Source: Variovorax sp. RA8 (GTDB lineage Bacteria > Pseudomonadota > Gammaproteobacteria > Burkholderiales > Burkholderiaceae_C). Taken from it: 64,000 nt of DNA. Below the pieces are notes generated by a model that ran no database searches, was not told the origin of the DNA, and saw nothing but the letters and a program-made list of their open reading frames with translations. Location of the stretch: assembly GCF_901827175.1 (NCBI RefSeq), contig NZ_LR594665.1:1-64000 (forward strand), read 5' to 3'. This document shows, in pieces, positions 7,402 to 17,600 of this stretch (positions are counted from its first letter, which is position 1; each line of letters starts with the position of its first letter). A program made the position numbers and the translations under genes.

Positions 7402-9594
7402 GTGATCGCAAAGCACGTTTCCATGAAGACGGTGCAGAAGAGTGACTTCGCCGGTCTGGTGAAGTACATCACCGACGAACAGGCGAAGAACGAGCGCGTG
7501 GGCTACGTGGCTGTCACGAACTGCCACACAGACCGGCCCGAAGTGGCGATCACCGAAGTCCTCAACACCCAGGCGCAAAACACCCGGTCGGGGGCCGACA
7601 AGACGTATCACCTGATCGTCAGCTTCCGGCCAGGCGAGCAACCCGACGACGCGACCTTGAAGGCCATCGAGGCGCGGATATGCGAAGGGCTGGGGTTTGG
7701 CGAGCATCAGCGCGTCAGTGCCGTTCACCACGACACCGACAACCTGCACATTCACATCGCCATCAACAAGATTCACCCAACGCGCTACACGATCCTGGAG
7801 CCATTCAACGCTTATCACACGCTCGGGCAGCTCTGCGAAAAGCTCGAACGCGAATACGGCCTGGAGCGCGACAACCACCAGGGGAACAAGCTGGTATCGG
7901 AGGGCCGCGCCCAAGACATGGAGCGGCATGCAGGCGTCGAAAGCCTGCAGGGCTGGGTCAAGCGCGAATGCGCCGCAGACATGCAGGCCGCGCAGTCGTG
8001 GGAGGCTCTGCACCAGGTCATGCGGGACAACGGCCTGGAGCTGCGCGAGCGCGGCAATGGGTTCGTGATCCAAGCCGCTGACGGCCTTGCCGTCAAGGCC
8101 AGTTCCATCGGCCGCGAATTCTCCAAGGCCAAGCTGGAAGAAAGGCTGGGCACCTTCGAGCCATCGGCCGAGCACTTGGAGCGCGCAGCGCAGAAGCCGC
8201 GCAAACAGTACGACAAGAAGCCGGTGCGGTCCCGTGTCAACACGGTAGAGCTGCACGCGAAGTACAAGGCCGATCAACTCACCATCAGCGGATCGCGCAC
8301 GGCCGAATGGGAGAAGGCGAGGGCGAAGAAAGACCGCCTCATTGAAGCCGCGAAGCGTAGCGGGCGGCTCAAGCGTTCGACCATCAAGCTGATTTCAGGG
8401 GCCGGCGTGGGCAAGAAGCTGATGTATTCGGCCACCAGCAAGACCATGAAATCCGAGATCGAGAAGATCAACAAGCAGTACCTCAAGGAACGGCAAGAGA
8501 TACATGAGAAGTACCAGCGCCGTGCGTGGGCCGATTGGCTGCGCGCCAAGGCCGCAGAGGGCGACCAGGAGGCGCTAGGGGCGCTGCGCGCCCGCGATGC
8601 TGCCCAGGGCCTCAAGGGCAACACCGTGGCCGGCACGGGGCCGCTGCGGCCCCAGGCGGCCGCTGCAGAGCAGGACAGCGTGACGAAGAAGGGCACGATC
8701 ATCTATCGCGTCGGCCCTACCGCCGTCCGCGACGATGGCGACCGCCTGAAAGTCTCGCGCGGGGCCGACCAGGACGGCATGCAGGCCGCGTTGCGCATGG
8801 CAATGGATCGCTACGGCGACCGCATCAGCGTCGGCGGCACGCCGGCATTCAAAGAGCAGATCGCCCAAGCGGCGGCGGCCTCGAAATTACCCATCACCTT
8901 TGACGACGACGCCCTGGAGCGCCGCCGTCAAGAACTATTGACCCAAGCAACCACGAAGGAGAACGACCATGACCGAACCGACCGAGGACGAGCTGCTGGA
9001 GGCGGCATTAGCGGCAGTGGACCAGCCATTGCCGCAATCCCCGGAGCCGCCCGAGCCGGACAGCCACGAGCCGCCGCAGCCGGACGGACCACCAAGCCCA
9101 ACGTTGGCCGCGTTGGACGAAAGCCGCCGCCCCAAAGCCAAAACCGTCTGCGAAGACTGTCCCAACTCGGTGTGGTTCAGCTCGCCAGCGGAAGTGAAGT
9201 GCTATTGCCGCGTCATGTTCCTGGTGACGTGGAGCAACAAGGAGCCAAACCAGTTGACGGCCTGCGACGGGATATTTTTGGGCCAGGAAGACTAAGCCCG
9301 CAGGTTGCCGCTGCCGCCGACAAATACATAGCGGAGCGGGAGGGCAAGCGCCTTAAAGGATTCGATATACCGAAGCACTCCCGCTATACTGACGGGCAGG
9401 ACGGGGCCGCGACTTTCGCCGGCATCCGCCAGGTCGAGGGGCAATCACTGGCCCTTCTGACACGCGGCGAGGAAGTCATGGTGCTGCCAGTTGATGAGCC
9501 GACCGCACGACGCCTCAAGCGCCTTGCCGTTGGTGATGCCATCACCGTGACCCCCCAGGGTTCCATCAAAACGACGAAAGGACGTAGCAGATGA
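7402..9594 (+). CDS. traI: TraI, MOBP-type relaxase
   Basis: The 730-residue relaxase cleaves oriT and stays bound to the 5' end through a tyrosine. The nucleophile Tyr22 lies in LVKYITDEQ, and the metal/active-site motif HHDTDNLHIHIAINKI has His116 and His118 at the same positions as RK2 TraI. The C-terminal half is variable, and the last 100 residues contain a KfrB-like domain (FAGIRQVEGQSLALLTRG). The GTG at 7402 is chosen because it begins M-IAKHV as in RK2; a TTG 15 bases upstream is less likely. traH is nested within it in another frame, and the end overlaps traG by four bases. Confidence 0.95.
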   Translation: MIAKHVSMKTVQKSDFAGLVKYITDEQAKNERVGYVAVTNCHTDRPEVAITEVLNTQAQNTRSGADKTYHLIVSFRPGEQPDDATLKAIEARICEGLGFGEHQRVSAVHHDTDNLHIHIAINKIHPTRYTILEPFNAYHTLGQLCEKLEREYGLERDNHQGNKLVSEGRAQDMERHAGVESLQGWVKRECAADMQAAQSWEALHQVMRDNGLELRERGNGFVIQAADGLAVKASSIGREFSKAKLEERLGTFEPSAEHLERAAQKPRKQYDKKPVRSRVNTVELHAKYKADQLTISGSRTAEWEKARAKKDRLIEAAKRSGRLKRSTIKLISGAGVGKKLMYSATSKTMKSEIEKINKQYLKERQEIHEKYQRRAWADWLRAKAAEGDQEALGALRARDAAQGLKGNTVAGTGPLRPQAAAAEQDSVTKKGTIIYRVGPTAVRDDGDRLKVSRGADQDGMQAALRMAMDRYGDRISVGGTPAFKEQIAQAAAASKLPITFDDDALERRRQELLTQATTKENDHDRTDRGRAAGGGISGSGPAIAAIPGAARAGQPRAAAAGRTTKPNVGRVGRKPPPQSQNRLRRLSQLGVVQLASGSEVLLPRHVPGDVEQQGAKPVDGLRRDIFGPGRLSPQVAAAADKYIAEREGKRLKGFDIPKHSRYTDGQDGAATFAGIRQVEGQSLALLTRGEEVMVLPVDEPTARRLKRLAVGDAITVTPQGSIKTTKGRSR
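8969..9295 (+). CDS. traH: TraH, acidic relaxosome stabiliser nested in traI
   Basis: A 108-residue acidic, Pro-rich protein read in a different frame inside the 3' half of traI. RK2 has traH in exactly this nested place, where the protein stabilises the TraI-TraJ-oriT complex. A GGAG ribosome site precedes the ATG. The C-terminal part has four cysteines (CEDC...CYC...C), unexpected for random overlap coding. Confidence 0.78.
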   Translation: MTEPTEDELLEAALAAVDQPLPQSPEPPEPDSHEPPQPDGPPSPTLAALDESRRPKAKTVCEDCPNSVWFSSPAEVKCYCRVMFLVTWSNKEPNQLTACDGIFLGQED

Positions 9595-11504
9595 CAAAAG
9601 ACAGGTTCAACAACGCGGTAGGGCCGCAGGTACGCGCCGAGAAGGAGGGGCCTGGCAAGGTCATCCCGGCGCTGGCCGTGCTGTCCCTTGGCGGCGGATT
9701 GCAGGCTGCTACGCAGTTCTTCGCCCATGACTTCAAGTACCAGGCCGCGCTTGGCGCGCACATCAACCACATTTACCCGCCGTGGGGAATCGTCCAGTGG
9801 GCCGGCAAGTGGTACGGCCAGTACCCCGACGCCTTCATGCGCGCCGGAAGCATCGGCGTCACGATTACCGGCGTTGGCCTCATCAGCCTGGTTGTCGCCA
9901 AGATGGTGCTGGCGAATTCATCGAAGGTGAACGAGTACCTGCACGGCTCGGCCCGCTGGGCGAACGTCAGGGACATTCAGGCGGCCGGCCTCATCCCGCG
10001 TGCGCGGTCGTTCTGGCAAACCATCACCGGCAAGGATGCGGCGGCCAGCTCAGGCGTCTACGTGGGCGCGTGGATCGACAAGAAGGGCAAGCAGCACTAC
10101 TTGCGCCACAACGGGCCGGAGCATGTGCTTTGCTATGCGCCGACCCGTTCCGGCAAGGGCGTCGGCCTGGTGGTTCCTACGCTGCTGTCCTGGGGCCATA
10201 GCGCAGTCATCACCGACCTGAAAGGCGAGCTGTGGGCGCTGACGGCCGGATGGCGGCAGAAGCATGCGAAGAACAAGGTTCTGCGTTTCGAGCCGGCGAC
10301 GGCCAGCGGTAGCGTTTGCTGGAACCCACTCGATGAAATCCGCCTTGGCACGGAAAACGAAGTGGGCGACGTGCAGAACCTCGCAACGCTGATCGTTGAC
10401 CCGGACGGCAAGGGCCTCGAATCGCACTGGCAAAAGACCAGCCAGGCGCTGCTTGTCGGCGTGATCCTGCATGCGCTCTACAAGGCCAAGGCCGAAGGCA
10501 CGCCGGCCACGCTGCCCGGCGTCGATGCCATGCTGGCCGACCCCAACCGCGACATTGGCGAGCTGTGGATGGAAATGACCACCTACAGCCACGTAGACGG
10601 CCAGGTCCACCCGGTTGTCGGCTCTGCCGCCCGCGACATGATGGACCGGCCCGACGAGGAAGCAGGATCGGTGCTGTCCACCGCCAAGTCCTACTTGGCC
10701 CTGTACCGCGATCCCATCGTGGCCCGCAACGTGAGCAAGTCCGAATTCAAGATCAAGGACTTGATGCACCACGACAACGCGGTGAGTCTCTACATCGTCA
10801 CGCAGCCAAACGACAAGGCCCGCCTGCGGCCGTTGGTGCGGGTCATGGTGAACATGATCGTTCGCCTGCTGGCCGACAAGATGGACTTCGAGAACGGCCG
10901 TCCGGTGGCGCACTACAAGCACCGCATGCTGATGATGCTTGACGAGTTTCCCAGCCTGGGGAAGCTCGAAATCATGCAGGAGTCGCTGGCATTCGTGGCC
11001 GGCTACGGCATCAAGTGCTACCTGATTTGCCAGGACATTAACCAGCTCAAGAGCCGCGAAACCGGCTACGGCCACGACGAGAGCATCACGTCGAACTGCC
11101 ACGTCCAGAACGCCTACCCACCGAACCGCGTTGAGACGGCCGAGCATCTTTCCAAGCTCACCGGCCAGACCACCGTAGCGAAGGAGCAGATCACCACCAG
11201 CGGCCGGCGCACGAGCGCTTTGCTGGGCCAGGTGTCGCGCACGATCCAGGAAGTTCAGCGCCCCTTGCTCACGCCCGATGAGTGCCTGCGCATGCCCGGC
11301 CCGGTGAAGACCGAGGGCGGCGACATTGCAAAGGCCGGCGACATGGTGGTGTACGTCGCGGGCTATCCCGCGATCTACGGCAAGCAGCCACTGTATTTCC
11401 AAGACCCGACCTTTCAGGCGCGGGCGGCGATTCCCGCACCGAAGAACAGCGACAAGCTGCGTAACAGCTTTGTCGCGCCCGCAGGGGAGGGGATCACGAT
11501 ATGA
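9591..11504 (+). CDS. traG: TraG, type IV coupling protein
   Basis: A 637-residue VirD4-family coupling protein that brings the relaxosome to the secretion channel. Two N-terminal membrane segments (around residues 20-40 and 85-110) precede the nucleotide-binding domain with Walker A APTRSGKG (about 183-190) and Walker B MLMMLDEF (about 445-452). It overlaps both traI and traF by four bases. Confidence 0.95.
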   Translation: MTKDRFNNAVGPQVRAEKEGPGKVIPALAVLSLGGGLQAATQFFAHDFKYQAALGAHINHIYPPWGIVQWAGKWYGQYPDAFMRAGSIGVTITGVGLISLVVAKMVLANSSKVNEYLHGSARWANVRDIQAAGLIPRARSFWQTITGKDAAASSGVYVGAWIDKKGKQHYLRHNGPEHVLCYAPTRSGKGVGLVVPTLLSWGHSAVITDLKGELWALTAGWRQKHAKNKVLRFEPATASGSVCWNPLDEIRLGTENEVGDVQNLATLIVDPDGKGLESHWQKTSQALLVGVILHALYKAKAEGTPATLPGVDAMLADPNRDIGELWMEMTTYSHVDGQVHPVVGSAARDMMDRPDEEAGSVLSTAKSYLALYRDPIVARNVSKSEFKIKDLMHHDNAVSLYIVTQPNDKARLRPLVRVMVNMIVRLLADKMDFENGRPVAHYKHRMLMMLDEFPSLGKLEIMQESLAFVAGYGIKCYLICQDINQLKSRETGYGHDESITSNCHVQNAYPPNRVETAEHLSKLTGQTTVAKEQITTSGRRTSALLGQVSRTIQEVQRPLLTPDECLRMPGPVKTEGGDIAKAGDMVVYVAGYPAIYGKQPLYFQDPTFQARAAIPAPKNSDKLRNSFVAPAGEGITI

Positions 11505-12037
11505 GCCGCTTGCTGAAACGGATCACCATCGGCACCGCCATCGGCGGCGCTGCCGTGCTCGCCTTGGGCGTTGCCTGCTATGCAGCCGGTGCCCGCGTCA
11601 ACACCACGAAGAGCATTCCCGTCGGCCTCTATTGGGCAAGCAGCGCGCCGGTAGAGAAGGGCGCTTACGTCATGTTTTGCCCGCCGCAAGTCGGCGTGTT
11701 CGGTGACGCCAAGGAACGGGGCTACATCGGGGGCGGGTTCTGCCCTGGCGGCTACGGCTACCTCATGAAAAAGGTTTTAGCCGCTAAAGCCGATGCCGTC
11801 ACCGTGGCCGATGACGGCGTGCGAGTGAATGGCGCACTGCTGCCACTGAGCGCACCGCTCAAGACCGACAAGGCTGGCCGGCCCTTGCCGCGCTACCAGA
11901 CCAACAGCTACGAGCTGGGCAATTCCGAGGTGCTGCTTATGTCGGACGTGAGCGGCACATCGTTCGACGGCCGCTACTTCGGGCCGGTCAACGTTTCGCA
12001 AATCAAGACCGTGATCGTCCCGGTCATCACCTGGTAG
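11501..12037 (+). CDS. traF: TraF, pilin-maturing serine peptidase
   Basis: A 178-residue relative of signal peptidase I. It has an N-terminal membrane segment (about residues 8-30), the catalytic Ser in SIPVGLYW (about residue 37) and a catalytic Lys region MKKVLAAKADAV (about 89-100). In RK2, TraF trims and cyclises the TrbC pilin; the TrbC here keeps the matching cleavage region. A KorB site lies inside the gene. Confidence 0.92.
   Translation: MSRLLKRITIGTAIGGAAVLALGVACYAAGARVNTTKSIPVGLYWASSAPVEKGAYVMFCPPQVGVFGDAKERGYIGGGFCPGGYGYLMKKVLAAKADAVTVADDGVRVNGALLPLSAPLKTDKAGRPLPRYQTNSYELGNSEVLLMSDVSGTSFDGRYFGPVNVSQIKTVIVPVITW
11776..11788. promoter_or_regulatory. KorB site inside traF
   Basis: Exact TTTAGCCGCTAAA within the traF coding sequence, translated as part of the VLAAKA segment. 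Such intragenic KorB sites occur in IncP-1 plasmids; here it cannot sit on a promoter of traF itself. Confidence 0.85.
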
Positions 12038-12045
12038 GAGGCACC

Positions 12046-14238
12046 ATGCGTTTGTTCATTGCAGAAAAGCCCGACCTGGCGAAAGCCATTGTCGAAGGCT
12101 TGGGAGGCGGAAGCCGCAAGGACGGGTACTACGACTGCGGCGGCGACTATGTGGCCTGGTGCTACGGCCACATGCTGCAACTGCTGGACCCCGAGGACTA
12201 CGACGAGCGATACAGCAAATGGAACATGGACGACCTGCCCATGTCCCATATTCCTTGGAAGAAGAAGCCCAGCGGTGACAAGGGCGCGAAGGACCAGCTC
12301 AAGGTCATTCTCGGCCTGTTGAAGAAAGCCAGCAGCGTCGTCAACGCTGGCGACCCCGACGATGAAGGGCAGCTTCTTGTCGATGAAATCCTGGAGTACG
12401 CCGGCTGCACTCTTCCGGTGAAGCGGGTTCTCATCAACGACAACAACACCAAGGTTGTGCGCAAGGCGCTGGAGAGCATGCGCGACAACCGCGAGTTCGC
12501 CGGCCTGTCGGCCGCCGCCGAGGCCCGCAGCGTGGGCGACCAGCTCTACGGCTACAACATGACCCGCGCCTACACCCTGGCGGCCCGCCAGAAGGGCTAC
12601 CAGGGCGTCATGAGCGTGGGCCGGGTGCAGACCCCCATCGTCGGCCTTGTCGTGCGCCGCACGCGGGCATTCAAGGCCCACAAGAAGGCGTACTACTACA
12701 ACGTCACCGGACGGTTTGAGGTCGAAGGCGTTGCCTTCCCTGCGCGGTATCAGATCGTTGAAGCCGATCCAGTGGACGAGAAGGGCCGGCTGATCGAAGA
12801 GCAGCATGCCCAGGCCATCGCGGATGCCGTCAAGGGCAAGCCTGCGCGAATCGTCAGCGCCGACACCAAGCAGAAAGAACAGCATCCGCCCTTGCCTTAC
12901 AACCTGTTGAAGCTGCAAACCGATGCCTCCCGCAAGTTCGGTTTCAAGCCCGACCAGACCAAGGACATAACGCAGTCGCTGCGCGAAAAGCACAAGCTCA
13001 TCACGTACAACCGCAGCGACTGCGAATACCTCAGCGACGAGCAGCACGGGGACGCGCCGGGCGTGCTGGCGGCGATCACGCAGACCGCGCCCATGTTGGC
13101 CGCCGTTGCGCAGCGGGCCGATCCCTCGATCAAGAGCCGGGCCTTCAATTCGTCCAAGGTTTCCGCCCACCACGGGATCATTCCAACAGAGGCGACGGCG
13201 AACCTGGCGGCGTTGAGCGAGGGGGAACAGAAGATCTATTTGCTGATCGCCCGCGCCTACATCGCGCAGTTCTGGCCCAAGCACCAATACGACCAGACCG
13301 ATGTGCTGGTGGAGTCCGAGGGGCACCGCTTCGCCGTGCGCTCCAACGTCACCACGCGCCAAGGCTGGCTTGTTCTCTACAAGAACGACGCGGGCAATGA
13401 AGACCTGGAAGGCGACGAGAACGACCTGTCCATCGACATACGCACGCTGCGCGACGGCCAGGCCGGCGTCTGCGTCGATGCCGAGGCCGCCAAGCAGGAA
13501 ACGAAGCCGCAGCCGCTCTACACGATGGCGACCCTGCTAGGGGACTTGACCCGCGTTGCCAAGTACATCCGCGACGACCGCCTGCGCAAGCTGCTGCTGG
13601 AGAAGGACAAGGGCAAGGAAGGCGAGCATGGCGGCATCGGGACGCCGGCCACGCGAGACAGCATCATCGCCACGCTCTTCGAGCGCGCCTACCTGGTCGA
13701 GCAAGGCAAGAACATCGTGCCCACACCCACGGCCGAAGAGTTCTACGACGCCCTGCCCGACCAGGCCAAATTCCCCGACATGACCGCGCTCTGGCATGAG
13801 CAGCAGAAGGCCATCCAGGCCGGCCAGCGCGACACCGAATCATTCGTGCGCGAGCTGATGGACTACATCGCTGGCGAGGTGGCCGGCGTGAAGGAAAACG
13901 GGCTGGCAATCAAGGTTGACACGCACCCTTGCCCGCTCTGCGCCAAGCCGTTGCGCCGCATCAAGAAGAAGGAAAAGAACGAGTTCTTTTGGGGATGCAC
14001 CGGCTTCGCCGATGGCTGCAAGTTCGTCTGCGAAGACAAGGCCGGCAAGCCCGTGCCGCGAGAGACGCCAAAGGTGTCGGAGCTGCACAAGTGCATGGCT
14101 TGCGGCAGCGGCTTGTCTAGGCGGGCCAGCACGAAGAAGAAAGGCATGTTCTGGTGGGGTTGCAGCAACTACCCGACATGCACACAGACCTATCCCGACA
14201 TCAAGGGCAAGCCCGATTACAGCAAACCGAAGGAGTGA
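12046..14238 (+). CDS. traE: TraE, topoisomerase III-like type IA topoisomerase
   Basis: A 730-residue type IA topoisomerase. The N-terminal Toprim domain has the acidic motif DPDDEGQ (about residues 102-108), and the active-site tyrosine is Tyr321 in LITYNRSD. The C-terminus carries two four-cysteine zinc modules starting near residues 628 (CPLC) and 683 (CMAC). Size and position match TraE of IncP-1. It may resolve tangled DNA during transfer, though in RK2 it is not essential. Confidence 0.93.
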   Translation: MRLFIAEKPDLAKAIVEGLGGGSRKDGYYDCGGDYVAWCYGHMLQLLDPEDYDERYSKWNMDDLPMSHIPWKKKPSGDKGAKDQLKVILGLLKKASSVVNAGDPDDEGQLLVDEILEYAGCTLPVKRVLINDNNTKVVRKALESMRDNREFAGLSAAAEARSVGDQLYGYNMTRAYTLAARQKGYQGVMSVGRVQTPIVGLVVRRTRAFKAHKKAYYYNVTGRFEVEGVAFPARYQIVEADPVDEKGRLIEEQHAQAIADAVKGKPARIVSADTKQKEQHPPLPYNLLKLQTDASRKFGFKPDQTKDITQSLREKHKLITYNRSDCEYLSDEQHGDAPGVLAAITQTAPMLAAVAQRADPSIKSRAFNSSKVSAHHGIIPTEATANLAALSEGEQKIYLLIARAYIAQFWPKHQYDQTDVLVESEGHRFAVRSNVTTRQGWLVLYKNDAGNEDLEGDENDLSIDIRTLRDGQAGVCVDAEAAKQETKPQPLYTMATLLGDLTRVAKYIRDDRLRKLLLEKDKGKEGEHGGIGTPATRDSIIATLFERAYLVEQGKNIVPTPTAEEFYDALPDQAKFPDMTALWHEQQKAIQAGQRDTESFVRELMDYIAGEVAGVKENGLAIKVDTHPCPLCAKPLRRIKKKEKNEFFWGCTGFADGCKFVCEDKAGKPVPRETPKVSELHKCMACGSGLSRRASTKKKGMFWWGCSNYPTCTQTYPDIKGKPDYSKPKE

Positions 14239-14242
14239 TGAC

Positions 14243-14620
14243 ATGACCCAGCAAACCAACGACCAGGCCGCCGAAGTGATCCCGGCCATTGACGACGCCG
14301 CAGCCAGCGCGGAAGCCTTGCGCGAGAAGCTGACCGATGCACAGACGCCCGGCTACCAGGCCGAATTCGATCCCGACGAGGCCGACCGTGCCGGCGCGTT
14401 CGCAGAAGACGCCTTGAGCGAAGGCGATGCCCTCGCCAGCACCGACGACCTGGCCGACCTGGCCGGCGATGGGTCGCTGGAGCCGGCATTCCTTGACGAT
14501 GACGGCCCGAGCGCAGACCTCCCGCGCATCGTCTCGACCACCAACGCCCGCAAGCTGTACGAGCTGCGCCCCGGCGAGTCGGTCGCCCAGGCCGCCGCAC
14601 GCAAGGCCAAGGAGGGCTGA
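14243..14620 (+). CDS. traD: TraD, small acidic Tra1 protein
   Basis: A 125-residue strongly acidic protein between traE and traC, in the position of IncP-1 TraD. The C-terminal segment ([25 protein letters not shown]) looks structured and the rest appears disordered. The function is unknown even in RK2. The ATG at 14243 lies just after the traE stop with a GGAG site. Confidence 0.75.
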   Translation: MTQQTNDQAAEVIPAIDDAAASAEALREKLTDAQTPGYQAEFDPDEADRAGAFAEDALSEGDALASTDDLADLAGDGSLEPAFLDDDGPSADLPRIVSTTNARKLYELRPGESVAQAAARKAKEG

Positions 14621-14623
14621 TCC

Positions 14624-17600
14624 ATGCCCATCACGAAAGCCGAGGCGCAGGAGGTGACGCGGGCCTTTGTCCGCGACTACCCCGGCGCGCTTGAGCTGGC
14701 CTACAAATTCCGCGAGGACGCCGCCGAGCTGTACGGGCCGCGAGCCGCCGAAGTGCCCCAGGACATGAAAGGCGGCTACGTCCCGAAGGAGACGCAGCAC
14801 GCCGGCCGTGCCTACCGTGGCCGCGTGGACGTGCCCCTGGCGAACGTGGAGGATGCCGGCGACCTGCTGCTGACGCTGCGGCACGAGGTGTTGGGCCACT
14901 ACGGAGCCAACACCTTCGCGCCGGCAGAGAAGCGTGCCTTGCTGGACGGCCTGGTGGCCGCCCGCGAGGAACCCAGCCTCAAACCGCTATGGGACGACAT
15001 AGACCGGCGTTACGCCGGCTATCCCGTGGACGTGCGCGCCGAGGAAGTCTTTGCCCTGTACTGCGAGGGCATCGAGCCAAGCCATCACCAGGGCGCGGAC
15101 CTCTTCGCCCAGGGCACAGACCAGGTGCGGCAGAAGGGCCAGCAGTCATTCGCGGAAACCTGCATCGCCCGCGTGCGGCCCATGCAGGCGGACGACTTGC
15201 ACAACATCGTGTGCGTCGTCGCTCAGGGCCTGCACGACCGATCCAGGACGCAGCAGACCTTTCCGCAGATCAACGAGCTATTCAGAAGGGACGACAAGAT
15301 GGAGCCGAAAAAGCCATTTCACGAGACAGTGGCCGAGAAGCTGATCGAGCAATTGAAAGAGGGCACCGCTCCATGGCAAAAGCCGTGGGAGCCTGGTCAA
15401 CCTGGTGCTTTCATTCCGACGAACCCGACCACCGGCAAGCGCTACCGGGGCATCAACGCTATCCAGCTCATGAGCCAGGGCCACAGCGACCAGCGCTGGA
15501 TGACCTACAAGCAGGCGGCTGCCGTTGGTGCCCAGGTGCGCAAGGGCGAGAAGGGAACGCCGATCCAATACTGGAAGTTCAGCGACGAGCAGATCAAGAC
15601 CGACGCGGACGGCAAGCCCGTCCTTGATGCACAGGGCGAGCCGGTCAAGCAGTCGGTCAAGCTGGAGCGGCCGAGGGTGTTCTTTGCGACGGTGTTCAAC
15701 GCCGAGCAGATCGACGGGCTTCCACCGCTGCAACCGCGCAAGCAACAGGATTGGACGGCCGTGGAGCGCGCCGAACACATCCTGCAGGCGTCCGGTGCCG
15801 TGATCCGCCACGGCGAGCAGAACCGGGCGTTCTACCGCCCGGCGACGGACAGCATCCACATGCCCGACAAGGGGCAGTTCCCCACGGCCGACAACTACTA
15901 CGCGACCGCGCTCCACGAGCTGGGCCACTGGACCGGCCACGAGTCGCGCCTTGATCGAGACTTGTCCAATCCATTCGGGTCCGAGGGGTACGCCAAGGAA
16001 GAGCTGCGGGCGGAAATCGCCAGCATGATCTTGGGCGACGAGCTGGGCATCGGCCACGATCCCGGCCAGCACGTCGCCTATGTGGGTTCGTGGATCAAGG
16101 CGCTGCAGGACGATCCGCTGGAGATTTTCCGGGCCGCTGCAGATGCCGAGAAGATTCAAGACTATGTGCTGGGCCTGGAGCAGCAACAGGTGCAGGAGCA
16201 GGACCAGCAGCAGCAGCGCCAGGCGCTGCCGGAGACACAAGCTGAAAGTGTTGTGGCCGCGCTGGAGTCGGCCGGCTGGGTGCGCAGCGATGGCGCTGCC
16301 ATCGCGTCCAAGTCGTTCGATACGGTGAACGGTAAGAACGATGCACATGCGTTCATCACGGCCGGCGATGGCATCAACCGCACTTTGCAATTCCAGTACC
16401 TCAGCGAAGGGCGCAACGTGGTGGCGGCAGATGGCGCGCTCATTCCAGTAGGTGCGACGGCCGAGCAGGCCGCCCGAATTGCGACAGCCGCCGCCGCACG
16501 GGCCGATAAGTCGATTCAGGATTCCTACGGCGTCCGCGTTGCCGCCATGTTGGACGAAGGGAAGCAGCAGGAGGCGAACATGCAAGCACAACAAGCCAAG
16601 CGGGCCGAGGCGGCCTACATCGAGCGCGTACTAGAAGCCGTCACGCGGGTGTCCGACCCGGCCGCCCTGCAGACGAGCGAGAAATTCGAGCTGGCCGAGC
16701 GGCGCAACGCCATCATCTTGACGGCCGACGCACGCACCATCAGCCCGGCATCGTTCCAGCAGAGCGCGAAGGAAGGCTTCGGCGTGGACATGCCGGCCGA
16801 TTGGAACGGTCGAATCCATGTGCAGGGCAACGTGACGCAACAGATCGACGGCAAGCCTCACGTCGCCGCAGCACATTCCCTTGGCGTTGAACCGGAGTTC
16901 TTCGGGGTCTACGCGCAGCACGAGGACGGCACGCATCAGTGGCTGGCCGACTTCCCATCCGTCACCGAGGCCGACGAGCTGGCCGACCAGCTGCGCATGG
17001 TCGATGCCATTACCGAGCAGAACCCGCACGAGCAGGCGGCCAAGCTGGCCCGCGTGCTCGAAAACGCGGTGCGCCGCGACCCGAACAGCACGGACGAGCA
17101 AATTTCAGCCGCTAAAGAGGCCCGCAAGGATGCCGAGGGCGCGGCCATGCTCAACGATGCCGACATGCAGCGCCGAATCGCCGAGTTCGAGCGGGAACGG
17201 GGCCAGCAGCAGGCCGCAGCGCCGGCAGCGCAGTCCCCGAGCCAGATCAAGGCCGAGGCCCAGGCGCAAAAGACCTTCATCCAAGTGCCCTACCGCGAGA
17301 AAGACGAGGCGAAGGCGCTGGGTGCGAAGTGGGACCGGCAGGAACAGTCCTGGTACGTTCCGGCCGGTGTCGCTGCAGGCCCCTTCGCAAAATGGGCGCA
17401 GGGGGCCGCTACGGCCGCCGTAGACGCGCCGCAGGCCGTGCAGACGACCGAAGGCCCCACCGTGGGCCGCAAAGCGGCCCAGGAGCGGGAATACCTGGCT
17501 GTTCCCTACGGCGAGCGCATCGCGGCCAAGGCGGCCGGCGCCGAGTGGGACAAGGTAGCGAAGTCCTGGTATGCCGGCCCGAAGGCCGACATGGAGAAGC

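Noticed and set aside
10050..11402. 450-codon open frame opposite traG
   Set aside because: It lies entirely antisense to a clear coupling-protein gene; in GC-rich DNA such shadow frames are common. No ribosome site or known family.
11974..13362. 462-codon open frame opposite traE
   Set aside because: Antisense to a complete topoisomerase gene, with composition typical of a mirrored GC-rich frame.
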